DNA of 64,000 nucleotides from Strix aluco (Eukaryota > Chordata > Aves > Strigiformes > Strigidae). The number at the start of each line of letters is the position of its first letter. Positions within the stretch are counted from its first letter, which is position 1. Both the position numbers and the translations under genes were made by a program. The DNA is taken from assembly GCF_031877795.1 (NCBI RefSeq), contig NC_133970.1:47932828-47996827 (forward strand), given 5' to 3'. Below the pieces are notes generated by a model. It ran no database searches and was not told the DNA's origin. It saw only the letters and a list, made by a program, of their open reading frames with translations. This document shows positions 44,101 through 53,672 of the stretch, piece after piece.

Positions 44101-47100
44101 GTACTTTAAGTTAATGGTGAAATTGTGAATAGTTTCTTGGCATACAGTTCAGTATGTTTATAGATTTGCAAAGAATCCCAGCAACTAACAGTTCCTCCCC
44201 TTCAACCTTGAAAAGTTTCCATTTAAAGGCGATTAACTTTCTGCCTGGACATTAGATCAGTATACCAGATACAGGCTTCTGATTTTGCATTGGATTTAAA
44301 TTTCCCATGTGATAATTTGACAAATACTTTCAGCAAAGTGTGCAAGGCCTGTTTTGTCTTCTGCTTGCAATAGTCCCTCATGATCATGAAAAGCTGTGTT
44401 TATTCCTACAACTCTATTGCATATTTTTATACTAATCTTTCCAAATGTTGATCTGTTTGATAACTTAAATTTTTTACAAGAATTTCAGTCCTGCTGATGA
44501 TTATCTTGTATTCAGTTTCATCACTGTTTATTCTTCCTTCTAAATAGTGGCACCGATCAAGTTTTCAACCTGTTTTTAAAATCAACATGTTTGTGAAAGG
44601 AGATGCTGATTTTTATTTTTTTTTTTTTTTTTTCTTCTCTCTGATCTGATGTAAACAGGGAATTGTAAGATGGTGCTTATGTATGGTGTTGCTTTTTGGA
44701 GCATATTTTTATACTGTTGTTTAGGTTATGTTTTTTTTTTCTCTCCGCTTTAACTATTTATTTTTTCTTTTGAATGTTCACTGTGCAAGCAAAAAAAAAG
44801 TATGTTTGAACTGTAAGAACGCTTGAATTATTTTCAAAAATGCAAATAGCTAAGTTTCAAAGAAAGTTTACAATCACAGCTGGAGAAGTTATGATCGTTC
44901 AAGCTGGAAGACTAGTATGAGCTACTAAAATCACAAAATAAGTTTTATTTTTAATTTGAATGATTCTTAATGGAAAAATTGGCTTTTGGATACAAAAGTA
45001 TTCTCACTAAGTGTCTGCTTTTCATGACATTTTGTTTTCTTCCTGATGCTCAATATTTTTGTGTTCATATTTCTCTTAAAAATATTTTGCTGTATGCCAC
45101 TACTTGGACCATTTTTACCTATAATTTCTTGTGTTAATTGAAATAAAACTACTTTGAGCAGGATCATCTAACTCCATAGTTGAACCAATGGAAAAGGAAG
45201 TATTTCCTTACTCGCTTTGTGAAATGTATGTATCTTACCAGTTTCAGTCATGAGTTTACCCCAAAGGGGGGGGGATTACCTAGCCTTAAATTTCCTTTTC
45301 ACTGTATGTATGACTATGGATTTGTGAGACCCTCACTTAGGTCATGATTCTGAAAACTCACTGTCTGAAACTGTGATTTTATTTATTTTTTTTTTTTCCC
45401 TGGAAAACTGGAAATCTCTGTTGGGAAGAGAATTATTACTTATCCTCCAGAGCTTTACACAGTTCATTGTAATGTCTAGAAAAGAGGTGTAAAACAGGAG
45501 GAATGCTGTTTCCACTAAATTCTCTGTGCCTCGTTCATGTATATGTTTTAATAATTAAAAAAAAAAATCAACCCAAAGAACAAAAAATTCCACTAAAACC
45601 TTTTACAGGTAATTAGATTAGCTAGGTTTTATTGCTTTTTTGGAAATTTGTAGATAAGCCTTTTCTGAGAAAGGAAACTGATGAGATACCTCAGAATTGG
45701 TGTCAACCCAATTCAGGTTAAATAATTAATCAAAGTCTGTAGCTTTTGTGATCTGGGATTTTTTTTCCCCACAACTCAAACCAAACTATTAGGACCTGAG
45801 GTAGCTTAAATACCTGATGCAATAGTACTACCATATTTTGTTTTTCTACAGGTGGTTTAGGAACATTTCATGCTTTGCTGAATTGTATTGTCCATGTTGT
45901 CATGTACACTTATTATGGAATCTGTTCTTTGGGACCAGCCTATCATAAATATTTGTGGTGGAAAAAATACATGACAACTATACAACTTGTGAGTAATTTT
46001 CTGTTTGACTTAATCAGCTTTCTGAGAGGTGTTTAAGACTAACACAGACTTAATGCAATACATTTGTACTTTTAGTTACGTTCATGTATATAACTTACAG
46101 TTGGTACAAGTTTTACTCGAATAAAACAAAAGTTGTGAGCTCCATTCAGTTATTGACGTAAATCTGCTGACTTCAGTGTTCACTATAATCACAGATTTGG
46201 ACACATGAGCTTTTCAGTTATGCAATACTTGGTAAATATATTTTCAAAACTCATTTCCTGTGTAAAAATTATTAGAATATAAGTTTACACCAAGAAAACA
46301 TAATTAATGTATAGAATACACATGTAAATAGCAACGAGCAAAGGGAAAAAGAAGTATTTATTAAGAATTTCATGTCCATTCTTTCATAGAAATTGTTTGT
46401 GTTTAGAGAATTTACCTCTCCTTAATTCAAAGCATTAAAAAGTACTCTTGCAATAATTACATTACATGTTTTATCAGCATTAGATCACTTTCAAATGGTT
46501 ACTGCTCTGGGTGCTTTCTTCATGCCCAGCTTTTTTAATAGCTGAATTTTGAAAATTTAGCTTCTGGCTAAACAATTAGTTTGGCCTGAGCAAGGATGCT
46601 GATGGATGAGGGAAAGAAGCAGGGAGAAGCAGCTATGGATGTAACTGCTTGCACCAGGTCTGGTGTTACTAGAATAGTTCATGTAACCACATGTAACTCT
46701 GAATGATTTAGCTTGAATATTTATAACTTACTTAAAGTCTTTTTGTGTTGGCAGCACTACCAGTGGATTATTAACTTGGAGTTCATGTGGAAATTATTCT
46801 TTTTATTTTAAATCCACTATGAAATTGTTTTTTGCGACCTTGTGGACCTTTGTGTCACAAGGCCAGGTTGGACGGGGCTTTGAACAACCTGATCTAGTGG
46901 AAGGTGTCCCTGCCCATGGCAGGGGGGTTGGAACTAGATGATCTTTAAGGTCCCTACCAAACCATTCTATGGTTCTATGTTAGTGTGCAGGGGTGGGGTG
47001 GGTGGGAATTCATGTTCACCAATCCTATAATGGTTGTCTCTTTTTCTGGCTAATTTTTCTAAAGGAGTCTTCCATTTGTCCTTCCTTCCTTCTTATTTGA

Positions 47101-47587
47101 CCTGGCCAGTACAGACTCCTTTTTTCCTAGTATGGGTTTCTCAGTGCTGCTTGTGATTCAGCTTGTCCCAGGACTTCTCTTTCTTTACTCTGTGAAAATG
47201 ATTTTCAGTGAAGTAACATTTTGGGAGAGGAGCTCTAAAGGTACATCTCTATAGTTTTAAAAAGTCCCCTGCTCCCAACTTTCTGTTTTTCTGTATGCAA
47301 GCTATGCTGAATCTTTTTAAACTTCTGTAGTAAGTTTATCATTTACTTAAAAAGTATTTCTTTTCCTCATCTTTTTCCTCCAGGTCCAGTTTATTATGAT
47401 TACAGGACATATAGGACAAATCTACATCATGGATGATTGTCCATACCAGTATCCAATTTTCATGTTTATTATTTGGCTATATGGCTCTATGTTTTTAGTC
47501 TTGTTTCTTCACTTCTGGTACCATGCTTACACAAAGGGACAACGACTACCAAAGATGGCAAGAAATGGGGTTAGCAAAGATCAGTGA
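35109..47587 (+). CDS. ELOVL7: ELOVL7, very-long-chain fatty acid elongase 7 (279 aa, seven coding exons)
   Basis: Catalyses the condensation step of microsomal fatty-acid elongation (malonyl-CoA plus acyl-CoA to 3-ketoacyl-CoA) in the ER membrane; in mammals ELOVL7 prefers saturated C16-C20 acyl-CoAs. Coding segments: 35109-35172, 38112-38302, 40581-40661, 41072-41128, 42892-42997, 45852-45988, 47384-47587, all with GT/AG boundaries and matching phases, 840 nt in total. The protein begins [17 protein letters not shown]. It has the elongase histidine box HVFHH in exon 5, the conserved [12 protein letters not shown] segment in exon 4, several membrane segments and the C-terminal [15 protein letters not shown]. 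The length matches the family (human about 281). Residue pattern identifies ELOVL7 rather than ELOVL1. No stop or frameshift. An upstream non-coding exon is expected near 1.5 kb. Intron 1 holds several retroelements in antisense. Confidence 0.96.
35173..38111. other. ELOVL7 intron between coding exons 1 and 2
   Basis: Contains one solo LTR (36085-36690); the rest is unremarkable AT-rich sequence with no gene recognised. Confidence 0.6.
36085..36690 (-). mobile_element. Solo LTR, avian class II (ERVK-like)
   Basis: About 606 bp with TG...CA ends on + and the direct repeat CCTTG on both sides (36080-36084 and 36691-36695). On - it has a TATA-like TATAAAG in the segment near 36415-36425 and AATAAA near 36291-36296. 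The start (TGTGGTGGTTTGACCTTGGC) resembles an LTR family that I recall as frequent in bird genomes. It carries no internal sequence. ORFs at 36104-36571 and 36365-36712 are shadows. Confidence 0.75.
38112..38302 (+). other. ELOVL7: ELOVL7 coding exon 2
   Basis: Acceptor CTTCCTCTAG at 38111 and donor GTAAGT at 38303. It encodes the first membrane region ([18 protein letters not shown]) and the conserved [14 protein letters not shown] segment. Confidence 0.95.
40581..40661 (+). other. ELOVL7: ELOVL7 coding exon 3
   Basis: 81 nt, phase 0 on both sides, acceptor TTTGCTCCAG and donor GTAAGT. It encodes the [20 protein letters not shown] segment. Confidence 0.94.
41072..41128 (+). other. ELOVL7: ELOVL7 coding exon 4
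   Basis: 57 nt, phase 0; acceptor TACTCTTGCAG, donor GTAAGT at 41129. Encodes 19 residues including [12 protein letters not shown], one of the most conserved elongase motifs. Confidence 0.94.
42892..42997 (+). other. ELOVL7: ELOVL7 coding exon 5 (histidine box)
   Basis: 106 nt with acceptor ATGTTTCAG at 42891 and donor GTAGTG at 42998. Encodes [19 protein letters not shown], containing the HxxHH catalytic box, then [13 protein letters not shown]. Confidence 0.95.
45852..45988 (+). other. ELOVL7: ELOVL7 coding exon 6
   Basis: 137 nt, acceptor TTTTTCTACAG at 45851, donor GTGAGT at 45989. Encodes [18 protein letters not shown] and the [14 protein letters not shown] region. Confidence 0.95.
46858..46977 (+). 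mobile_element. CR1 3'-end fragment
   Basis: 120 bp reading GGCCAGGTTGGACGGGGCTT through GGAACTAGATGATCTTTAAG to CCATTCTATGGTTCTATG, the very 3' end of a CR1 element. A heavily 5'-truncated insertion in the last ELOVL7 intron. It closely matches the 3' end of copy 1. Confidence 0.88.
47384..47587 (+). other. ELOVL7: ELOVL7 last coding exon
   Basis: Acceptor CTTTTTCCTCCAG at 47383. Encodes the last membrane segments and the C-terminal tail ending GVSKDQ, with stop TGA at 47585-47587. Confidence 0.95.
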
Positions 47588-49250
47588 AACAAACTCTTTA
47601 AGAAAAAAAAGTGTATATGTCAAAGTGGAAATTTGCACTACTTGACAATCAAGATGTTTAGGTGCATGCACTACACTGTGTATATTTTGTATGTTTTCTT
47701 CCAAAACAGAATTTGTATTGTTACCATAAGTTATTTGGGATTCAGAATTTTGGGATGGGGGGAGCAGTGTGGATCTCTGATTTTTTTTTTTTTTTTTTTT
47801 TTTTTAAAGTAGGGGTGTTTGGTTTTTTTTTAACAATTTGTTCATGTCTATCCTATAAGAAATGAATGGATAGATGATCTCTATCTAGAAGATGCATGAA
47901 AATAAAGATACTCATTGGGAACATTAAAATGTGTATGGACATGTACTCAGTACTTTGAATACTGAGGAAAAAAATTACTTCACCTTAAATGTTATAAGTT
48001 CTTGAGACTGTCAGCTGCATTTTATTAAAAGAACAAATCTTCAATAAATGCTGTTTATAGAATCTAAAGCTTATTATTAATATAATTCATAAACATTATA
48101 TGTGTTTACAAGCTATATTGCTTTAAAGAAAGGAATGTATGTTAATCTGTCAAAGTATGGCATTTAATTTGAAGATCATAGACTTTTTTTTGGTGATACA
48201 TTGTCTTTTACTAAGATAACTTAATTAATTTCATGTAGGAAACTTCTTCTCACTTGAACATTATCCTAAATGTTGGAAACATAATTTGAGGATTATCCAA
48301 ACTGTCTTGTAGTGTAATGATCAAAACATCCTACTAACTTGTTCACCAAAGTATTCAGTGTGTCTACAGTGTGTCTATGGATATATTTTGATATTGGTAA
48401 CCTAGGCTGTTTGGGGGGGGAAATCTTATGATTCAGTAGGCAAAATCTTAGTCCTCGAATAACTTTTAAAGAAACATTTTTTTAATTGAAGCCTAAATGT
48501 CACCTAGCATGATTGTACCGTGCTCTATTTTCTTCTGTTTCCATTATCTATTGAAATACATGCCTAGAAAGATTTTCTGTTGTTTTTTTCATTATTATTT
48601 TTGTTTGTTTTTAACAACTCAAGGGTTAAAGTTTCTCCATTAATAGCACTGGTTACCTTGTCTTTGTTCTCTGGAACTAGACAAAAAGATATGTGCCATT
48701 CTCTGAGCTACTGAGAGTGGGGCAGGCAGTGGTGACAGGGCATGACTCCAGTCTGTATAGAATCAACCAGTATGTTGTTTTCCATGGTTAGGCAGATTGT
48801 TAGGGTCACACATGTATGGAAATTAAAGGACCTAGCTATTTGTATGCAAGTTGGATTTGTACCGTATGAATTTATTAAGGAATTGGTGCATGCAACAAAC
48901 CTGTGAGGAGTTAGAGGTGTTTTAATTAAATGTTACCTTTAAAAGTACTGTTTTCTATTATGATTGCCACTAACAGAAAAGAAGCTTGAGATTTTTGCTT
49001 TGTGCTTGATCTGTGGGATTTTCAAGTACCCAAAACTTTGGAGCAGTTTTAATTGTATCCCTGTTGTACAATTCCAAGAAAGTAAGTTTTGTTACCTGGA
49101 TACTTTTATGGGAATACTGACATTTATGGTGTACTGTTAATGCTGAAATAATTTAAACTTTATCTTGGACATGGGTTGAAAATTATTTCTTATGAGATTA
49201 TATACAAGTCGTCTTTATAAAACAAATAAAAAATAATTTATATTTTAGCT
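47588..49250 (+). other. ELOVL7: ELOVL7 3' UTR
   Basis: Three AATAAA signals follow the stop codon: 47901-47906, 48043-48048 and 49225-49230, the last before a T-rich stretch. Use of alternative poly(A) sites is possible. A T-run lies at 47782-47805 and a G-run near 48413. ORF 47662-47865 lies inside and is not called. The exact 3' end is inferred. Confidence 0.7.
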
Positions 49251-49290
49251 TTCCACTATTTAATCCCTGTAGCTATCAAGCCATGGCAGA

Positions 49291-50300
49291 TTGAAATTAG
49301 ATCCTAGAAAGGATTTGGATGGATTGAGGTGTATATTGCAACCCCTAAATTTTAGATGCTTGATCCTGGAATTCTCAGTGCTGAGTTTCAGCTCTGTGGC
49401 AGTGCATGTGGAGAGGTACGTTAGCACAGAATCCAAGACAGCCACGATGCTGATCAGGGACTACGCACAGTTTCAGTGGGATATGCAATCACTAACTTCG
49501 TGTCAAATCCTGCCAGTCTCTTGTGACGGTCTGATGAAACCACAGTTAATGTCTCAACCATCCGGTAAAGAACTTTGGCAAAGGAAATGGTTTCTATGGA
49601 AACACCAGGACTGTGCAGGTAATGGCAGGGAGGTGGGAGGCGCAGCAAGAGGAGGGGGTCCTGCGGAGGTGGGACCACACTTCTTGGAGGCTGAACTTCC
49701 CTATCCTGAGTGACTCTGTGAAGAGCCAAGAGAGAAGGTGTTTTCACGAAAGGTCAAACAATGGTCACACCTGCAGGGAGGGGGGAGTAACTCCCCAATG
49801 ACCCCCAAGCCCACTGACTCATTTCCAGAAGAATCTGAAGGTACAAACTGTGCATGTACCAAAAGCAAGGAGAATTCTAGAAGCATAAACTGGGCATGAT
49901 AACGAGTCCAAGTGCCCACCTGGAGGAGGGGCAAGGAATAATAAAAGGACACAAGTCAAAGCCCTGGGTGGTGGTGCCCCACTGGAACTGGACCCCTAGG
50001 CTGGCTGGACTAACAATGGAACCAGGACTGGTGAAATTTTCCTTTTTTGTCTTTCTCTCTCTCTCTCTCTCTTCTCCTCTTTCCCATTTTCTCTCCCATT
50101 CTTATCCTGTATCCCCGCATATAAGACAAGGCTTGTTTGGGCCTGTTTAAGGCTTATCGGGGTATAAGATCTGCCACTAGTCGGTGTAAGTTTAATGCCT
50201 GTTGCAGAGGATGCAAAGATTACTGACAAAGTTTCATGCCAATTATCTGTTGTGAGCGAATAAAAATTGATTTTTGTGAATTGAAGAATCCTTGGTGTCA
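49291..50300 (+). mobile_element. Truncated LTR-element remnant with polypurine tract and 3' LTR-like sequence
   Basis: An ORF at 49291-49713 (140 codons, no known domain) is followed by a purine tract (AGGGAGGGGGGAG at 49776-49788). A segment with a TATA-like AATAATAAAAGG near 49938 and AATAAA at 50259-50264, ending in GGTGTCA near 50300, could be its LTR. A (CT)n run lies at about 50054-50081. No 5' LTR is present, and the exact LTR start is unclear (possibly TG at 49799). The ORF may be the end of a retroviral gene, but I do not recognise it. Confidence 0.4.
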
Positions 50301-50329
50301 TTTCACCTTAATCTGCTTTGCCAAGCAGC

Positions 50330-51800
50330 TTTCCAGCATTTCCCAGCAGTCCTGGCTGACCGGGTTGGTCCTGACAGATTGGAAACTGGCCAATGTGACG
50401 CCCATCTATAAGAAGGGTTGGAAGGATGATCCAGGAAATTACAGGCCTGTCAGCTTGACGTCGGTGCCCGGGAAGCTGATGGAGCAGCTCATCCTGAGCA
50501 CCATCACACAGCACATGCGGGACAACCAGATGCTCAGGCCCAGTCAAGCATGGGTTTATGAAAGGCAGGTCCTGCTTGACAAACCTGATCTCCTTCTATG
50601 ACAGGGCGACCTGCTTATTGGATGAGGGAAAGGCTGTGGATGTTGTTTACCCTGACTTCAGTAAGGCCTTTGACACCGTTTCCCACATCATTCTCCTGGA
50701 GAAACTGGCTGCTCGAGGCTTGGATGGGCACACACTTTGCTGGGTCAAGCACTGGCTGGATGGCCGGGCCCAAAGAGTTGTGGTGAACGGAGTTAAATCT
50801 GGTTGGAGGCCGGTCATGAGTGGTGTCCCCCAGGGCTCGGTTTTGGGGCCACTCCTGTTTAACATCTTTATTGATGATCTAGACGAGGGGATCGAGTGCA
50901 CCCTCAGTCAGTTTGCAGATGACACCCAGTTGGGTGGGAGTGTTGATCTGCTCGAGGGTAGGGAGGCTCTGCAGAGAGACCTGGCCAGGCTGGAGCGATG
51001 GGCTGAGGCCAACTGGAGGAGTTTCAATAAGGCCAAATGCCGGGTGCTGCACTTGGGCCACAACAACCCCCAGCAGGGCTACAGGCTTGGGGAGGAGTGG
51101 CTGGAGAGCTGCCAGTCAGAGAGGGACCTGGGGGGGTTGATTGCCAGCCGGCTGAACAGGAGCCAGCAGTGTGCCCAGGTGGCCAAGAAGGCCAATAGTA
51201 TCCTGGCTTGTATCAGAAATAGCGTGGCCAGCAGGGACAGGGAAGGGATCTTACCCCTGTACTCAGCCCTGGTGAGGCCGCACCTCGATGACTGTGTTCA
51301 ATTTTGGGCCCCTCACTCCAAAAAGGCCATTGAATGACTCGAGCGTGTCCAGAGAAGGGCAATGGAGCTGGTGCAGGGTCTGGAGCACAGGTCTGATGGG
51401 GAGCGGCTGAGGGAACTGGGGTTGTTTAGTCTGGAGAAGAGGAGGCTGAGGGGAGACCTCATGGCCCTCTCCAACTCCCTGAAAGGAGGGTGCAGAGAGG
51501 GGGGATGAGTCTCTTGAACCAAGTAATAAGTGATAGGACAAGAGGTAATGGCCTCAAGCTGCACCAGGGAAGGTTTAGACTGGATATTAGGAAGCATTTC
51601 TTTCCAGAATGGGTTGTTGGGCGTTGGAATGGGCTGCCCAGGGAGGTGGTGGAGTCCCCATCCCTGGAGGTGTTCAAGAGGCGGGTTGACCCAGTGCTGA
51701 GGGATCTGGTGTAGTTGGGAACTGTCAGTGCTGGGTTAACGGTTGGACTAGATGATCTTCAAGGTCCTTTCCAACCCAGATGATTCTGTGAGTCTGTAAA
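50330..51800 (+). mobile_element. CR1 LINE copy 3 with readable reverse transcriptase
   Basis: Starts in the RT region (LADWKLANVTPIYKKG-like) and ends with the CR1 3' terminus at about 51800. ORF 50558-51337 (259 codons) holds [31 protein letters not shown], the catalytic FADD and the domain up to [20 protein letters not shown] frame break precedes it near 50550. It is 5'-truncated and lacks the endonuclease and ORF1. It is the best-preserved CR1 RT in the window, and its intact 3' region provides the empty-site comparison for the solo LTR in copy 2. Confidence 0.9.
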
Positions 51801-51917
51801 ATCCTGACCTGGGAAGCAGCGAATCTGAGTCATTGTTCTGATGCCTGCAAGCAGTTAGTGCTAATTGTTGTAAAGGGCCTCAGACAGGAATGCACCCAAG
51901 GACATAATTTTTGCGAC

Positions 51918-52394
51918 TGTGATGGGTCCATCCCGGGGAGGGCAGAGAAACCAACAGACACCTGTGGGAGCCAAAGATAAGAAAGCTGAGAAACTTTACA
52001 GACAGAGCCATGAGCCAAGACGAGGCCTTATATGAAAACCCTCAGAGTTCACGGAAAGGACACCAAGAGACACCTCTTCAACAGCCACTAGGGACCACCA
52101 CAGACCACCGAAAACCCCCATGGAAGCCCCTCGGAGACCCTGCCCCAGATTTTAGTATGCTCGCGCAATGTATTAACACATGCATTAGATCCTCTGGAAA
52201 GAGGTGGGTACTTCTCAGAAGTTACATGAATATTCATTTCTTTTATTGTATATAATAAACGTGCCCTTGTCTTTCAGCATGCGCGTTAGGTGGAGTGATC
52301 CCCCGTGCATCCAGCGCTGCAATAAAGAATGCCTGCCTTCTAAAACTGCAAACTAAGTCTTAGGGGGTTCTTTTGAGACCAAATTTACGGTAAC
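51918..52394 (+). mobile_element. LTR-like sequence
   Basis: About 477 bp starting TGTGATGGGTCC and ending GGTAACA, with a TATA-like TATATAATAAAC at about 52249-52260 and poly(A) signals at 52254-52259 and 52321-52326. No target duplication was found and the ends are uncertain. An inverted GTCCCGACA/TTGGGAC lies just after it. Probably an old solo LTR. Confidence 0.4.
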
Positions 52395-53073
52395 AGTCCC
52401 GACAAATTGGGACATGATACCTCTGGCATGTGTGCGTGCCCTTGGATTCCAAAGTAGGGGAAGGGACCCAAGGATGGGGACCTATTGCTGTTTTTTCAAA
52501 CAGCTGGAAAGGATTTGCTTCTGATTTATTTTTAAAGCTTGAGTGGTGCCTATTTTTAATATAACTTATTAGCTAAGTAATGATGAAGAAAGTGGGACAA
52601 CTTAGTTCATTTAGGCCTCCTTGAGCCTGAACATTTGAATGTGTTTGGGAAATGCAGGCCTTTTGGGGAATGGCTGTAAGAGCTAGTCTGTAGTGTAAGA
52701 TGGATGATGCTACTCTCTGGTTCTTCTGGAGGGAAGTAGGCATTACTCTAGTCTTGAAGCTGAGTCCTATGCTGGTGGGAGAGGTCCTAGTTCTGGTCTC
52801 TGACTTTGCAATTATCCATCCTCCCTCTAAGCAATAAAAAAAATGCATAAATATGCAGGGATTAAGTCCATTTGGAAGTTTTATAGGAAGTAGGAGATAC
52901 CATGGCACTAACTACATCTTAAAAGAAATTGATCCTACAGCTGAGTGTGAGGGGGTAGACACTTGATTGTTGGTTTGGGACCTAGATCAGCAACTGATTC
53001 TTCAAGCTCACTTGGGTTTAAGGAGCTGCCCTCTTCCACTTTTGTGCCACAGCCAGCCTTCCTGCAGAGGAGC
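52395..53073. other. Intergenic, nothing recognised
   Basis: Single-copy-looking sequence before provirus ERV-C. ORF 52573-52908 shows no family signal. Confidence 0.5.
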
Positions 53074-53078
53074 ATGGG

Positions 53079-53672
53079 TGTTATAGACTATTTTGTCAAA
53101 ATGATGCAAGTTAGGACAAATTAAATTTTAATTATTTATTTTAGTAAGTGGCAATAAGCAAAACAGTGCTGGGTGGCCGGGGAGTCCCTGCTCCACCAAC
53201 GGCGCGTACCTACTTCCCGAGGGTCCGTCTTTTTTATATCCTCCGCCTTCCGTTATCGGGTCTCTCTGAGAGGTGTACCCTGTGTCTACGCACTTTGCAG
53301 CCAGGGGGTTGCTCCATCCAGGTCTTCCTCGTGTCACCAGTTCCTCATATTTCCTGTTTTCCTGAGAGTGGTTCACAAAGCTTTTGTTTATATCTTACAG
53401 AGTATAGACACTACCCCCTTTTTTTTTTCTTCTTCTTCTCCCCTTTGTCTTTCTCCCCTTTGTCCTTCTTCCCTTTCTCCCTCTTTTCAGTCTTTTGCCT
53501 AGTAGGAGTCCTTGCTTCAGCATTTCAACTTAGATAAGCACTTGCAGTCAGTTAGTCGTTACACAATGTAATAGTTAAGATTAAGCTTAGGCTTACATAG
53601 TTTATGGAATAACATGTCACGAGCTCCCAGTATCTTTAATGGAATTTGATGAACAGTTTACTGTCTATCACA
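53079..53672 (-). repeat. ERV-C 3' LTR (594 bp)
   Basis: Homologous to 62084-62697; 20 bp shorter mainly because of a shorter poly-T tract and one missing AACA unit near the end. A purine tract abuts it at 53673-53690. Differences from its twin are strongly biased toward T on + (see findings). Confidence 0.94.

Larger units (their letters stand above)
42998..47383. other. ELOVL7 introns 42998-45851 and 45989-47383
   Basis: Intronic AT-rich sequence with poly-T runs near 44615-44633 and 45386. The only mobile element seen is the short CR1 fragment at 46858-46977. Confidence 0.55.

Noticed and set aside
53148..53537. 129-codon ORF in the ERV-C 3' LTR
   Set aside because: Lies wholly within the LTR and runs through its pyrimidine tract; low complexity.
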